A DNA stretch of 64,000 nt from Bradyrhizobium elkanii USDA 76 (lineage in GTDB: Bacteria; Pseudomonadota; Alphaproteobacteria; Rhizobiales; Xanthobacteraceae). This document shows, piece after piece, positions 1 through 8,999 of this stretch. The notes beneath the pieces were generated by a model. That model did no database searches and was not told the DNA's origin. It worked only from the letters and a program-made list of their open reading frames with translations. Made by a program: the position numbers and the translations under genes. Within the stretch, counting starts at the first letter, position 1. Each line of letters opens with the position of its first letter. The stretch is taken from the NCBI RefSeq assembly GCF_023278185.1, contig NZ_CP066356.1:3278001-3342000 (forward strand), given 5' to 3'.

Positions 1-76
1 GATTTCGCAGCATGGCAGAACTCCAGAATTCCATTGCGAGCTATACAGGGCAGCCTCGAATGGCTTAAAGGACAAT

Positions 77-1096
77 ATGCCCTCGAAAACTGCCAAAGCG
101 CCCCGGCCTGAGCCGCGCGACAAGAAAGCAACGCGGCGAATCGCGATCGTTGCCTTTCCGGGTGTGACCTTGCTCGACATCTCGGGACCGGCGCAGGTGT
201 TTGCAGAACTGGAAGCGATCGAGTTGCCGGGACCGGACTACTCGCTGTCCTACCTGTCGACCTCCGGCGGGTTGGTGCCGACCGATGTCGGCATGATGAT
301 CGACACGGCGCCGATCGACAGTATTGCGCCCGCCGAGGTCGACACGCTGGTGATCCCCGGCGGGCCCGGCATCTGGAAGATCCGCAACGATGCGAAGTTG
401 ATGAACTGGATCGCGGAGGCGCTGCCGAAGGCGCGCCGTATCGCGTCGGTTTGCCTTGGCGCATTTGCGCTGGCCTGGACCGGGATTCTGGACGGCAAGC
501 GGGCAGCAACGCACTGGCGTTATTGTCCCCGTCTGCAGGATAGCTTTCCGAATATCCGGGTCGAGCCCAACGCGATCTTCGTCAAGGACGGACGGGTCTG
601 GTCATCGGCCGGGGTCAGTGCCGGCATCGATCTGGCGCTCGCCATGATCGAGGAGGATTTCGGCCACACCATCGCGCTCGATGTCGCGCGCAGACTTGTG
701 GTGTTTCTGAAACGGCCGGGCGGTCAGAGCCAATTCTCGACCGTCCTTGCCGCCCAGGCATCGGACGTCGAGGGACGCTTCAGCGCGCTGCACGCCTGGA
801 TCATCGAGAACATCACGAGCGACCTCAAGGTCGAGACCCTCGCGGAAAAGGCGGGGATGACGCCGCGCACCTTTGCCCGGACCTATGTCAGCCGCACCGG
901 AATGACGCCGGCAAGCGGCGTCGAGGCGCTGCGCGTGGAGACCGCGCGCTTGCTGCTCGAAAGCCGCCAGATCGGCGGCGTGGTCGAGGTCGCCAAGCGC
1001 GCGGGATTTGGCGATGACGAGCGAATGCGGCGAGCCTTCCTGCGCCACCTCGGCGTATCGCCGACCGAGTACCGAAACCGGTTTTCGGGCAGTTAG
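77..1096 (+). CDS. GlxA-family transcriptional regulator (DJ-1/PfpI + AraC HTH)
   Basis: A 339-residue protein with two parts. Residues about 20-190 form a DJ-1/PfpI-like (class I glutamine amidotransferase-like) domain, with a nucleophile-elbow Cys near 126 in the context SVCLGAF. Residues about 230-335 form an AraC-type double helix-turn-helix, including the typical AGFGDDERMRRAF second recognition segment. Family members regulate catabolic genes and the PfpI-like domain is thought to sense a ligand. An AAAGG sits just before the ATG. It lies upstream of, and codirectional with, a 2-hydroxyacid oxidase gene, so it may control that gene (inference). No defect is visible. Confidence 0.9.
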   Translation: MPSKTAKAPRPEPRDKKATRRIAIVAFPGVTLLDISGPAQVFAELEAIELPGPDYSLSYLSTSGGLVPTDVGMMIDTAPIDSIAPAEVDTLVIPGGPGIWKIRNDAKLMNWIAEALPKARRIASVCLGAFALAWTGILDGKRAATHWRYCPRLQDSFPNIRVEPNAIFVKDGRVWSSAGVSAGIDLALAMIEEDFGHTIALDVARRLVVFLKRPGGQSQFSTVLAAQASDVEGRFSALHAWIIENITSDLKVETLAEKAGMTPRTFARTYVSRTGMTPASGVEALRVETARLLLESRQIGGVVEVAKRAGFGDDERMRRAFLRHLGVSPTEYRNRFSGS

Positions 1097-1262
1097 CTCG
1101 CTTCGCGCGAGGCCTGTCCGGATGCGGACCGCTTCGCGTCGAAAGCCGATCCATCTCACGAGCGAATAGCTGGCCTTCGCTGGCCGGATTCGTGGCTCAA
1201 GGTGGTAGCTTTTCCGGTTTGTCTGCGGCTAATGTGCCGGCCAAATCGGGAGAAGAAACACC

Positions 1263-2396
1263 ATGAATGACGGGACCCCCATTCGACAGGCGCGCAATGT
1301 CGAACTCGGCGCCAGCGGCGAGGAATTCCAGAACCTGCACGAATTCGCGCGAAAGGCCCGCGCCAAGCTGAATCAGAACGCCTGGGACTACATCGTCGGC
1401 GCCTCGGAGACCGAGACCACGATGCGCCGCAACAGAATGGCGCTCGACGAGATCGCGTTCCGGCCGCGCGTCCTGCGCAACGTCATCAACGTCGATCCTT
1501 CTACCAAGGTATTCGGACGCAAGCTCCGGCTTCCCGTGATGATCGCCCCGGTCGGCGCGCTCGAGATCTTCGATCCGGATGCGGGCGCGGCCGTCGCGCG
1601 CGGAGCGGGAACGTTCGGCGCGGCGCACATGCTGAGTTCGGTGTCCGAGCCCGGGCTGGAGAACACCGCCAAGGCGGCACCGGATGCGCTTCGCATCTTC
1701 CAGCTCTATGTGCGCGGCGACGATGCCTTTGTCGAGGATGTGGTCAGCCGCAGCATCGACAATGGTTACGCCGCGTTCTGCCTCACCGTCGACACCGCCC
1801 ATTACAGCCGGCGCGAGCGCGACATAGCCAAGCGCTATGTCCGCGAGAGCCGCATCCGCGCCACCGGCGGCGATTTCCAGAAGGGGCTTGAATGGCGAAC
1901 GGTGAAGTTGATCAAGGACAAGTTCAAGATTCCACTTATCCTCAAGGGGATCGCCACCGCCGAAGACGCCAAGATCGCTCTCGACCACGGGGTCGACTGG
2001 ATCTACGTCTCAAATCATGGTGGCCGACAGCTCGACCATGGCCGTGGGTCCATGCATGTCCTGCCCGAGATCGTTCAGGCGGTCGCCGGCCGTGCCAAGA
2101 TCATGGTCGACGGCTCGTTCTGCCGCGGCACCGACATTGTGAAGGCTGTCATTTCGGGCGCTGATCTTGTCGGCATCGGCCGCCTGCAGTGCTGGGCGCT
2201 CGCCGCGGCCGGCGAGGCCGGCATTGTCCGGATGCTTGAACTGCTCGAGGATGAGGTGATCCGCTGCCTCGGTCTGCTCGGCGTCACCAGCTTTGCCGAA
2301 CTGGACAAGTCCTTCCTGCATCCGGCGATGCCGACCAATCCGCCGAGCGTGTTCAGCGCATTCCCGCTTCTCGATATCGATCCTTACCGCTACTGA
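1263..2396 (+). CDS. FMN-dependent alpha-hydroxy-acid oxidizing protein
   Basis: A 377-residue TIM-barrel flavoprotein of the lactate dehydrogenase/glycolate oxidase/mandelate dehydrogenase family, which oxidises 2-hydroxyacids to 2-oxoacids using FMN. The catalytic HGGRQLD block (active-site His plus substrate-binding Arg) lies near residue 252. The N-terminal region carries a WDYIVGASETETTMRRN block. The usual phosphate-binding DGGIRRG reads DGSFCRG here, so the exact substrate class is open. Length matches the family. A GGGAGAAG element before the ATG supports the start. Substrate is not predictable from sequence; the adjacent GlxA-type regulator may control it. Confidence 0.88.
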   Translation: MNDGTPIRQARNVELGASGEEFQNLHEFARKARAKLNQNAWDYIVGASETETTMRRNRMALDEIAFRPRVLRNVINVDPSTKVFGRKLRLPVMIAPVGALEIFDPDAGAAVARGAGTFGAAHMLSSVSEPGLENTAKAAPDALRIFQLYVRGDDAFVEDVVSRSIDNGYAAFCLTVDTAHYSRRERDIAKRYVRESRIRATGGDFQKGLEWRTVKLIKDKFKIPLILKGIATAEDAKIALDHGVDWIYVSNHGGRQLDHGRGSMHVLPEIVQAVAGRAKIMVDGSFCRGTDIVKAVISGADLVGIGRLQCWALAAAGEAGIVRMLELLEDEVIRCLGLLGVTSFAELDKSFLHPAMPTNPPSVFSAFPLLDIDPYRY

Positions 2397-2539
2397 GCCG
2401 CTGCGAGCGATGCATGAAGCGCCGGCGCGATCGAGGCATTGTGCGCCCCGATCGCGCCAGCCGCCATCAATCTGTGGTGTCCATGAAGCCGCCGCGGCAA
2501 CGACAAAGTCTGATCCAAATGCCGCACTAGTCGAGGCGG

Positions 2540-2743
2540 ATGGCAAATAATCCATTCGCGGAATTTTCACTCGAGCGCGCGATCGGCTTGCGCTGGACCT
2601 TGCGGGATATCCAAGCTGGCAGGCTCAAATTGTCACCGGTCAGCGATGAGGATCTGCACGTCCTCGCTGAGCTCGGTCTGATCGAACTGCATGACGACGA
2701 ACCCGGGCTGACGGAGGCGGGAGCCGCGGTGCTGAGCGACTGA
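2540..2743 (+). CDS. small hypothetical protein
   Basis: A 67-residue acidic protein rich in Leu, Glu and Asp, with no transmembrane segment and no family I recognise. It has a plausible start after GAGGCGG and a helix-rich composition, with an EELGLIEL-like stretch reminiscent of small winged-helix C-termini. It stands alone between the hydroxyacid oxidase and a convergent small CxxC gene. Coding status is inferred from start context and codon usage. Confidence 0.5.
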   Translation: MANNPFAEFSLERAIGLRWTLRDIQAGRLKLSPVSDEDLHVLAELGLIELHDDEPGLTEAGAAVLSD

Positions 2744-2756
2744 ACGGGCGCCCGGC

Positions 2757-2942
2757 CTAGCGCGCGTTCAGGAAGCTTTCACCGGAATTGCAAGGCGTGC
2801 ACTGATAGGTCAGCACGTCGTAGACCTGGTCGCGCGGCTCGATCAAGGCAAGCCGCATTTGCGTGCCGCACTTCATGCACGGCATCTCTATGCTGGTCTT
2901 GAACCGGGTGCAGGTCGGTGTTGGACGAACGGCGCGCAGCAT
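2757..2942 (-). CDS. small CxxC zinc-ribbon-like protein
   Basis: A 61-residue protein with an N-terminal CMKC and a C-terminal CTPC pair separated by about 26 residues, the spacing expected for a treble-clef or zinc-ribbon fold. An AAGGGG precedes the ATG. A later Met just before CMKC could be the true start, giving about 42 residues. The metal-binding role is inferred from the two CxxC pairs; I do not recognise a named family. It is convergent with the gene at 2540. Confidence 0.6.
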   Translation of the reverse strand: MLRAVRPTPTCTRFKTSIEMPCMKCGTQMRLALIEPRDQVYDVLTYQCTPCNSGESFLNAR

Positions 2943-3159
2943 CGGATCCCCTTATTCCCCAAAGACGCGAACGCGACCGACGAAGAAGCCGAATCACTAT
3001 GCCACAGTGCTGACATGATTGGAATCGGCTGTCGGGCGCGGCTAGGTAATTTTTCCTCAATTGGCCGGAGCGGGTGGGGTCTTCATAGCTCGCGATCCGG
3101 CGCTGACGCCGTCACAATCTATGCTAACCTCGCCAGACGCTTATTTCAGGGGCGCGATC

Positions 3160-3512
3160 ATGATTGAGCCGAAGCTTGAAGTTCCCGCCGAGTTGCGCGA
3201 TCTCGCGGAAAAGACCATCGACCAGGCCGAACAGGCCTTTAGCCTGTTCTTTGATGCCGCGAGCAAGTCGATGACGTCGATGCCGGGCGCCGGTACCGAG
3301 ATATCCAAACAAGCGCTGTCGTTCACCGAGCAGAACATGAAGGCGGCGTTCGAGCATGCGCGCAAGCTCGTGCACGCAACGGATCTGCAGGAGGCGATGC
3401 GATCCAGTCGGAATTCCTGCGAAGCCAGTTCACCAATGCCGGCGAACACATGCGGCAGATCAGCGGTAGCGTGATGTCGGTGACCAAGGACGCGACGAAG
3501 GGCAAGTTCTAG
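3160..3512 (+). pseudogene. phasin family protein, single-base frameshift
   Basis: Phasins coat polyhydroxyalkanoate granules. From the ATG at 3160 the frame encodes a phasin_2-like protein (MIEPKLEVPAELRD..., then AEQAFSLFFDAASK, then ISKQALSFTEQNM) through DLQEAM at 3397-3399. It then goes out of phase and stops at 3474. Reading on in the third frame from 3402 gives IQSEFLRSQFTNAGEHMRQ and ends naturally in ATKGKF-stop at 3510-3512. One missing base after ATG 3397 (CG where CAG is expected) restores a full phasin of about 117 residues. A sequencing indel or a true mutation are both possible. Confidence 0.8.
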
Positions 3513-3539
3513 AACGGCTTTCGCGGTCCCATCGACGCT

Positions 3540-3800
3540 TTATCGCCGGCGCGCGACGGCGACGCCGAGCAGAAACGCGACGAACAGGCTTGCGAGCGGC
3601 GCTTCGCGCGTGACCGCACTCACGGTGGCCAGGGCTCCGCCCGGTCGGCGCGAAGTCGCGATGGCATCGCTGAGGCGGTCGGCGGCCGCTCGAAGTCCAT
3701 CCGACACCTCCGTGATCGTACGCGAAACGTCCGTCGCGGTGTCGATCGCTCGTTCACCGAGTGTGGGCTGAAGCGGGGACTCGGGTATTTCGGAGCTCAT
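3540..3800 (-). CDS. small membrane-anchored protein (ElaB/YqjD-like C-terminus)
   Basis: An 86-residue protein: an amphipathic helical N-terminal two thirds (ERAIDTATDVSRTITEVSDGL) followed by one hydrophobic segment ending in an Arg cluster (LFVAFLLGVAVARRR). This layout resembles the DUF883 ElaB/YqjD group of ribosome- or membrane-associated stress proteins, but the similarity is one of architecture only. It is convergent with the frameshifted phasin gene. Confidence 0.6.
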   Translation of the reverse strand: MSSEIPESPLQPTLGERAIDTATDVSRTITEVSDGLRAAADRLSDAIATSRRPGGALATVSAVTREAPLASLFVAFLLGVAVARRR

Positions 3801-4010
3801 GTGCGTGCCGCAATTTCATTGAAGGCCAGATGACCGACGTCGGGTGACCGCCCCCCCTTTGCTTTCCGCACGTTTTGGACGGCGGTGGCGGCCACATATC
3901 CCAGAAATTCCGCAGCGGTGGATTGGTTCCACCGAATATGCCTCGCTTTCACGTCGAGGAACCGGAAACTTACGCGCGGGTCGCGGCTTGTTTCCGTGGA
4001 GGAGACGGTG

Positions 4011-4319
4011 ATGACTATGCAGGCGCATGGCATTGCGGATGGCGGTTCGGTCAAGCATCGAAATCGGCATGGTGGCACGCCGCTGTTGGTGGCGGCCGTG
4101 GTTGCGATCCTCGGCGTGCTCGGTATGCTGATCGTGGATCACGGCCCGTGGAACAAGCCGAACGTGCAGCCGGCCGCTTCGGCTAACTACTCAACGACCG
4201 GTGAGGCGGCGCGCGCGGCTGGCGCAAAGGTCATACCGACCGAGCCCAAGGCACCGATCGAGCCTGTTCCACCCGGCCCAAAGCCCGCTCATCCGGCAAA
4301 TCCGGGCACGCCGCAGTAG
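4011..4319 (+). CDS. small single-span membrane protein with Pro-rich tail
   Basis: 102 residues from the ATG at 4011, chosen because GGAGGAGACGG lies just upstream. An upstream in-frame start at 3885 lacks a ribosome site. Residues about 24-43 are a transmembrane segment (LLVAAVVAILGVLGMLIV), followed by a periplasmic-type tail rich in Pro, Lys and Ala with EPKAPIEPVPPGPKP. No family recognised. The composition suggests a wall-spanning or secreted-tail anchor, but no function can be assigned. Confidence 0.6.
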   Translation: MTMQAHGIADGGSVKHRNRHGGTPLLVAAVVAILGVLGMLIVDHGPWNKPNVQPAASANYSTTGEAARAAGAKVIPTEPKAPIEPVPPGPKPAHPANPGTPQ

Positions 4320-4363
4320 ATGCGGGCGTTGGTGGGATCGCATCCCGACGCAGGGTGCAGGAA

Positions 4364-4906
4364 TTGACTCGTCGGGCAAATCAGCGGCACAAAATCATCG
4401 TCGGAAATATCGCGGGATGATCAGCGAACGCTGACCAGCATGCCCCACGCTGCTGCAAATCCTGCACCGACAAGAACGAGCATCGGACTATCGCAGAAGA
4501 TGCCGCCATACTGGCACATGGTGGCACCGAGAGAGCCGATCTGATGATGGCCCGCGGCGTAGAACAGGCCGGACAGGACCGCGAGCACGGCAGCAACGAA
4601 ATACATCGACGCTTCCTCCTTGCAATCAAATGCGGCGCGGGTCAGTTCGACCGACGCGAGCCAAAACTGTATTGATGTCGATCCAAACATTGTGAGCTGT
4701 CCGCTTGACGCGTCGGGCAACTCAGCGGCACACTGACATCATCGCAGCAAGCATAGGCGCTTGGCGCCGGCTCGCGTTGCGATTTCGGATCAATGCGCAA
4801 ACTTTCGTTCAAGGCGGTTTCTCACCGTCGAAGCCGACGCATCGCATTTTACCGATCGCATTCAACCCGAAAAGAGGGTTTGACCGGTCGGGCAACTCAG
4901 GGGCGT
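4364..4906. repeat. three copies of a 27-bp motif flanking a small gene
   Basis: Three direct copies of a motif of the form TTGACNCGTCGGGCAA(A/C)TCAG occur at 4364-4390, 4705-4731 and 4880-4906, all in the same orientation. Copies 1 and 2 share the downstream GCGGCAC; copy 3 has GGGGCGT. Copies 1 and 2 bracket the minus-strand gene at 4421-4606. They look like a short dispersed intergenic repeat and not coding sequence. Function is unknown. Confidence 0.7.
4421..4606 (-). CDS. small two-span membrane protein
   Basis: 61 residues from the ATG at 4606, supported by an AAGGAGG just upstream; a longer in-frame start has no such site. Two hydrophobic stretches (MYFVAAVLAVLSGLFYAAG and MLVLVGAGFAAAWGMLV) flank a short loop with two Cys (CQYGGIFC), suggesting a two-helix hairpin membrane protein with a possible disulphide. 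No named family recognised. It sits between two copies of a 27-bp repeat. Confidence 0.65.
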   Translation of the reverse strand: MYFVAAVLAVLSGLFYAAGHHQIGSLGATMCQYGGIFCDSPMLVLVGAGFAAAWGMLVSVR

Positions 4907-5630
4907 AATCCGAAAATCAGAAATTATTGAGCCCGCGCGGAGCAATCCGCGGCGGGCTTGTCTTTGCCATCTCGCCCACCCGACGGTGACTATCGATACA
5001 TGAAGCAGACGTCGAGCAATCGTGATGGAAACGTTGATCGAGCAAGATCGGGTGCGCCGAAGCGAAATCGACGCCACTGTAGTCAAGACCATTGCGACCG
5101 TCTTGACCTCATTCGGTTTCGAGGAAGGGGACCGACGAAAGCTGCGCTGATTTCAACATCTCCGACGATGGCGCGGGAACGCGGAGCAGGCGCAAAGCTA
5201 TGCGTTCAAAGCGTTCGCCACAGTAATCGCCACGGGGTTTCTCGGAGCCGTTTGGTTAGGCATAGGACGACGCTCGGAAAATAACTGCGGCGCGCGGATC
5301 CGAGTTGTTGCGAACAATTCGTCCCCCTAGAGGTCCCTAGCCGAACCGACGGGGCCATTTTTTTCCTTTTTCCGGTCAGTAGGTAGCACTTTCGATGCCG
5401 TCGCTAGCGGGATCGAATCTTGGCCACGGGAGTGCTAGAATGGCCAGTCCAGCGCAAACGAAGCATCGATCGAAGCGTTCTCTCAAAATGGGCGCTCGGC
5501 AGCAGTCGTGGATCCTGAGCGCTGATTTCGCGAAATGCAGGCTTGCGCGTCTTGGTGATCGGTCGATAAACTGAGTTGACGGCTCGATCGCACGTGCAAA
5601 TGTCTTGGAGATCGAACGAAGGAAGAGACC
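4732..5630. other. intergenic stretch without a supportable gene
   Basis: About 900 bases with only short, arginine-rich reading frames that look like noncoding translation. It contains the third copy of the 27-bp repeat (4880-4906). Nothing else convincing was seen. Confidence 0.5.
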
Positions 5631-6857
5631 ATGGTTGAGGTTGACCGCGGGCTCGACACGAAGCTACAGCCAGGCCCGGATATGGATCGTTATTCGGTCA
5701 TGGTCGCACGAGCCAAGGCGCTTGTTCCGGCCTTGCGCGAACGGGCATCACGGACCGAAGAGCTGCGCCGATTGCCGCCGGAGACCGAGCGGGATTTGCT
5801 CGATAGCGGCCTTTTCCGGATCCTGCAGCCCAAGCGCGTCGGAGGCAGCGAGCTCGACTATGTTGCGCTGGTCGACTGCGCCGATGCCCTCGGGCAGGGA
5901 GACGCCTCGGTCTCCTGGAATTTTGCCAACCTTGCAAGTCACCACTGGATGCTGGGTATGTTCGCCCCCGAAGCGCAGAGCGCGGTGTGGGGAGAGGATC
6001 CGGATGCGCTGATCGCGTCTTCCTTCGTCTTCCCGGCAGGTCGTGCGAGGAAGGTAGGTGGCGGATATGTTCTGAGCGGTCATTGGCCGTTTTCCTCCGG
6101 GGTGGAATCCTGCGGATGGAACATGCTCGCCAGCGTGGTCGCCTCGGATGATGAGGCCGATGGTGTCGAGTATCGGCTATTCCTGTTGAACAGGCGGGAC
6201 TACAGCATCGACGACACCTGGAATGCGGCTGGTTTGCGCGGGACGGGGTCGAACGACGTGCGGGTAACCGACGCCTTCGTTCCCGAGCATATGACGGTTG
6301 CCGTCAGCGATCTTGCGGGAGGTGCGACACCGGGCAGTGTCGTCAATCCGAATGCGCTCTACATGCTTCCGGTCTTTTCGTTGTTTCCCTATGTGTTGTC
6401 CGGGGTTGGTTTGGGAAATGCGCAGGCTTGCCTTGATGACTATGTCGAGATCGCGCGACACCGCGTATCGACATATAACCGGGCCAAGATCGGGGATCTG
6501 CAAAGCACGCAGATCAAGATCGCCGAGGCGTCGGCGAAAATAGATGCCGCGCGGCTGATCATGCGCACGAACTGCGTTGAGGCGCTTGCGGAGGTCCGGC
6601 GTGGCGACATTCCGGGCATTGCAGCGAAGACGAAGCTCCGGCGCGACGGTGCGTTCGCGGTCAATTTGTGCACCGAGGCGGTATCTCTTCTATTTGCGGC
6701 GGGCGGCGCACGCAGCCTGTTTACCTCGGGAGCGTTGCAGCGCCAATTCCGCGACGCGCATGCGGTGAATTCGCATCTCGCGTTCAATTTCGACGCGGCG
6801 GGCACCAATTACGGGCGGGTGGCTCTCGGGCTGCCGTCTGAAAACCTGACGCTTTGA
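5631..6857 (+). CDS. FADH2-dependent monooxygenase, acyl-CoA dehydrogenase fold (group D oxygenase)
   Basis: 408 residues with the acyl-CoA dehydrogenase-like fold of the oxygenase components HsaA and HpaH. Features are an N-terminal helical domain (RRLPPETERDLLDSGLFRILQPKRVGG), a middle beta domain with SGHWPFSSGVESCGWNML, and a C-terminal HAVNSHLAFNFDAAGTNYG block. Such enzymes use FADH2 supplied by a separate flavin reductase to hydroxylate aromatic or other substrates. A reductase gene follows 10 bases downstream, so the pair is a two-component monooxygenase. Substrate unknown. A GAAGGAAGAG precedes the ATG. Confidence 0.88.
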   Translation: MVEVDRGLDTKLQPGPDMDRYSVMVARAKALVPALRERASRTEELRRLPPETERDLLDSGLFRILQPKRVGGSELDYVALVDCADALGQGDASVSWNFANLASHHWMLGMFAPEAQSAVWGEDPDALIASSFVFPAGRARKVGGGYVLSGHWPFSSGVESCGWNMLASVVASDDEADGVEYRLFLLNRRDYSIDDTWNAAGLRGTGSNDVRVTDAFVPEHMTVAVSDLAGGATPGSVVNPNALYMLPVFSLFPYVLSGVGLGNAQACLDDYVEIARHRVSTYNRAKIGDLQSTQIKIAEASAKIDAARLIMRTNCVEALAEVRRGDIPGIAAKTKLRRDGAFAVNLCTEAVSLLFAAGGARSLFTSGALQRQFRDAHAVNSHLAFNFDAAGTNYGRVALGLPSENLTL

Positions 6858-6867
6858 GGTTAGCCGG

Positions 6868-7422
6868 ATGTCCGACTTACCCAAACATCCGCTGGATCCC
6901 GCCAGTGAGCTCGCAAGCGATAGTTCGGCGATCGATCCCCGTGATTTCCGCAATGCGCTCGGCACATTCGCAACAGGTGTGACGATAGTCACTGCGATGG
7001 CGGCTGAAGGACGGCCGTATGGAATTACTTGCAATTCCTTTGCATCGGTGTCGCTTAACCCGCCACTGGTGTTGTGGAGCCTGGGCATGTTTTCGCAGGG
7101 GCTGCCGATCTTCCAGAATGCCAGCCATTTCACGGTCAACGTTCTAGACGCGTCGCAGCAGGCGCTGGCGATGCAGTTTGCCAGATCGTCGGGTGACAAG
7201 TTCGCGGGCGTGAGCTGGACGCCGGGTCTCGGGAATGCTCCCGTGCTTGCCGATGTGGTCGCGAATTTCCAATGCCGTGCCGCCAACCGCTACTATGGCG
7301 GGGATCACGTCATTTTCCTGGGCGCGGTGGAAGCCTACGCCTATAACCGGAACAATCCGCTGTTGTTCGCGCGCGGAGGTTTTGGCCGGTTCCTGGCCGA
7401 CGGTGGTGACAAGACATCATGA
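6868..7422 (+). CDS. flavin reductase domain protein, partner of the monooxygenase
   Basis: 184 residues of the HpaC/HsaB-type flavin reductase family (split-barrel FMN-binding). The signature FRNALGTFATGVTIVTA, GITCNSFASVSLNPPLV and the C-terminal GGDHVIFLGAVE blocks are present. It would reduce FAD or FMN with NAD(P)H and pass the reduced flavin to the upstream oxygenase. It lies 10 bases after that gene and its stop overlaps the start of the TetR gene (ATGA), so the three are cotranscribed. Confidence 0.9.
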   Translation: MSDLPKHPLDPASELASDSSAIDPRDFRNALGTFATGVTIVTAMAAEGRPYGITCNSFASVSLNPPLVLWSLGMFSQGLPIFQNASHFTVNVLDASQQALAMQFARSSGDKFAGVSWTPGLGNAPVLADVVANFQCRAANRYYGGDHVIFLGAVEAYAYNRNNPLLFARGGFGRFLADGGDKTS

Positions 7423-8105
7423 ATCGAAAGACGCCCGTCAAGCGCGTTCGTGCCAAGCAGAGGCGACTATCAGCTGTCGATCGTCGCAGTGAATTCGTTA
7501 CCAAGGCAACCGAGCTATTTGCGGAGGAGGGATTTGGCGGCGGCACGCGTGCCCTTGCTCACAAGCTCGGAGTAACGCAGCCGCTGCTTTACCGCTACTT
7601 TCCGAGCAAGGACGATCTCATCAAGGAGGTCTACCGCAAGGTGTATCTCGAACCGCTTGAAATCGGCTGGGAGAAGTTGCTCTCGGATCGGTCACGTCCG
7701 CTCCGCGTGCGGCTCCAGGAATTTTACGAAATCTATACCGACGCGATCTTCAACCGAAGATGGCTCCGGATCTATCTCTACTCCGGCCTGAAGGGCCTCG
7801 ATATCAATCGCTGGTATGTTGGCATGGTCAAGGACAAGATCCTGACGCGCATTCTCAGGGAATGCCGCCACGACGCCGGCCTCGCGACGCAAGGCAGGCC
7901 CAGCGCCGCAGAACTCGAGCTGGCCTGGGTGTTTCACGGCGGCATCTTCTATTATGGCGTACGCAAGTACATTTACGAGGCGCCTGTCCTCGAGGACAAG
8001 GCGCAGATGATCAGTGACGCGCTGGATATCTTCCTCGCGGGATTTGAGAGGATGGCCGAGAGTGCGACCGATCGTCGACGGGCGCCGATCAAGGTCGTCG
8101 GCTGA
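7419..8105 (+). CDS. TetR/AcrR family regulator
   Basis: 228 residues with an N-terminal TetR helix-turn-helix: FVTKATELFAEEGFGGGTRALAHKLGVTQPLLYRYFPSKDDLIKEVY, here split only by normal spacing. The C-terminal ligand domain is all-helical and unassignable. The start codon overlaps the stop of the flavin reductase gene, so it belongs to the monooxygenase operon and probably regulates it in response to the substrate (inference from linkage). Confidence 0.88.
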   Translation: MNRKTPVKRVRAKQRRLSAVDRRSEFVTKATELFAEEGFGGGTRALAHKLGVTQPLLYRYFPSKDDLIKEVYRKVYLEPLEIGWEKLLSDRSRPLRVRLQEFYEIYTDAIFNRRWLRIYLYSGLKGLDINRWYVGMVKDKILTRILRECRHDAGLATQGRPSAAELELAWVFHGGIFYYGVRKYIYEAPVLEDKAQMISDALDIFLAGFERMAESATDRRRAPIKVVG

Positions 8106-8111
8106 GTCGCG

Positions 8112-8987
8112 CTACGTTGTCGCCATCTGACCCCGATACCAATCGCCGATCTCGCTTGCCGTCATGAGGGCGACGCCGTCATGGCCGATGACGTACTCGA
8201 GCAGGGCCTCAAGGTACTTGATACGATGCGGTACACCCGTGATGTAGGGATGCACCGAGATGGCCATGATCCGCGCGTTCTCTGCGCCCTCGAGGTACAA
8301 CCGGTCGAACTGGTCAGTGCAGCGCGTCAGGAACTGTTCCGAAGGAAGGTGTTGCAGCGCGTGAATGACAATGTCGTTGGTCTCGACCGAATAGGGAATC
8401 GTCGTCACGGTGCCGTGCGGCGTGGCGATGTCCTGGGGGAGATCGTCGATCACCCAATCGGCCACGTATTCGATCCCGTTGAGGCGCAGGAGATCGAGCG
8501 TTTCTTCGGTTTCGGTCAGGCCCGGGCTTTCCCATGATCGCGGCGGCTTGCCGGTAAATCCAGCAATCGTGTCGACCGCGCGTTTGATTGCGTCCGCCTG
8601 GTTCTCGACCTTGTGCATCGGGCCCTGCACAAACCCATGTCCCATGAATTCGAAGCCCGCCTCGCGCGCCGCAGACGCCACACGCGGATAGCTGTTGCAG
8701 ACATTGGCGTTCGCAGCCAGCGTCACCGGTATCTTTCGATCGGTGAAAGCTTTGAACTGCCGCCAGAAGCCGGCGCGCATGCCGTACTCATGCCACGACC
8801 AGTTCGGTACGTCGGGCAGCAGGGGCTGCCCCATTGGCGGGCTCAGCACGGTGCGCGGCATCGCGTTCTCGATGCGCCATTCCTCGACATTGAGGATGAC
8901 CCACACGGCAAGCTTCTTGCCGTCAGGCAATGTCAATTTCGGGCGATCGACCTGCGCCTGGTACGGAATGCGATCAGTAAGGGCCAT
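8112..8987 (-). CDS. polysaccharide deacetylase family protein (PuuE-like)
   Basis: 291 residues of the NodB-homology fold, closest in layout to the PuuE allantoinase-like branch. A metal-binding His pair is visible in GHGFVQGPMHKV, followed by SWESPGLTETEETLDLL, the WxSPGL(T) block typical of this branch. The usual TFDDG aspartates are not seen, which fits the PuuE branch better than true chitin deacetylases. These enzymes hydrolyse C-N bonds. The end lies 6 bases from the convergent TetR stop. It is followed upstream by an LLM oxidoreductase on the same strand, suggesting a shared pathway. Confidence 0.82.
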   Translation of the reverse strand: MALTDRIPYQAQVDRPKLTLPDGKKLAVWVILNVEEWRIENAMPRTVLSPPMGQPLLPDVPNWSWHEYGMRAGFWRQFKAFTDRKIPVTLAANANVCNSYPRVASAAREAGFEFMGHGFVQGPMHKVENQADAIKRAVDTIAGFTGKPPRSWESPGLTETEETLDLLRLNGIEYVADWVIDDLPQDIATPHGTVTTIPYSVETNDIVIHALQHLPSEQFLTRCTDQFDRLYLEGAENARIMAISVHPYITGVPHRIKYLEALLEYVIGHDGVALMTASEIGDWYRGQMATT

Positions 8988-8999
8988 GTCGAACCTCCT

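Noticed and set aside
4958..5284. 108-residue open frame
   Set aside because: Arginine- and serine-rich shadow-like translation, no ribosome site, no recognisable domain.
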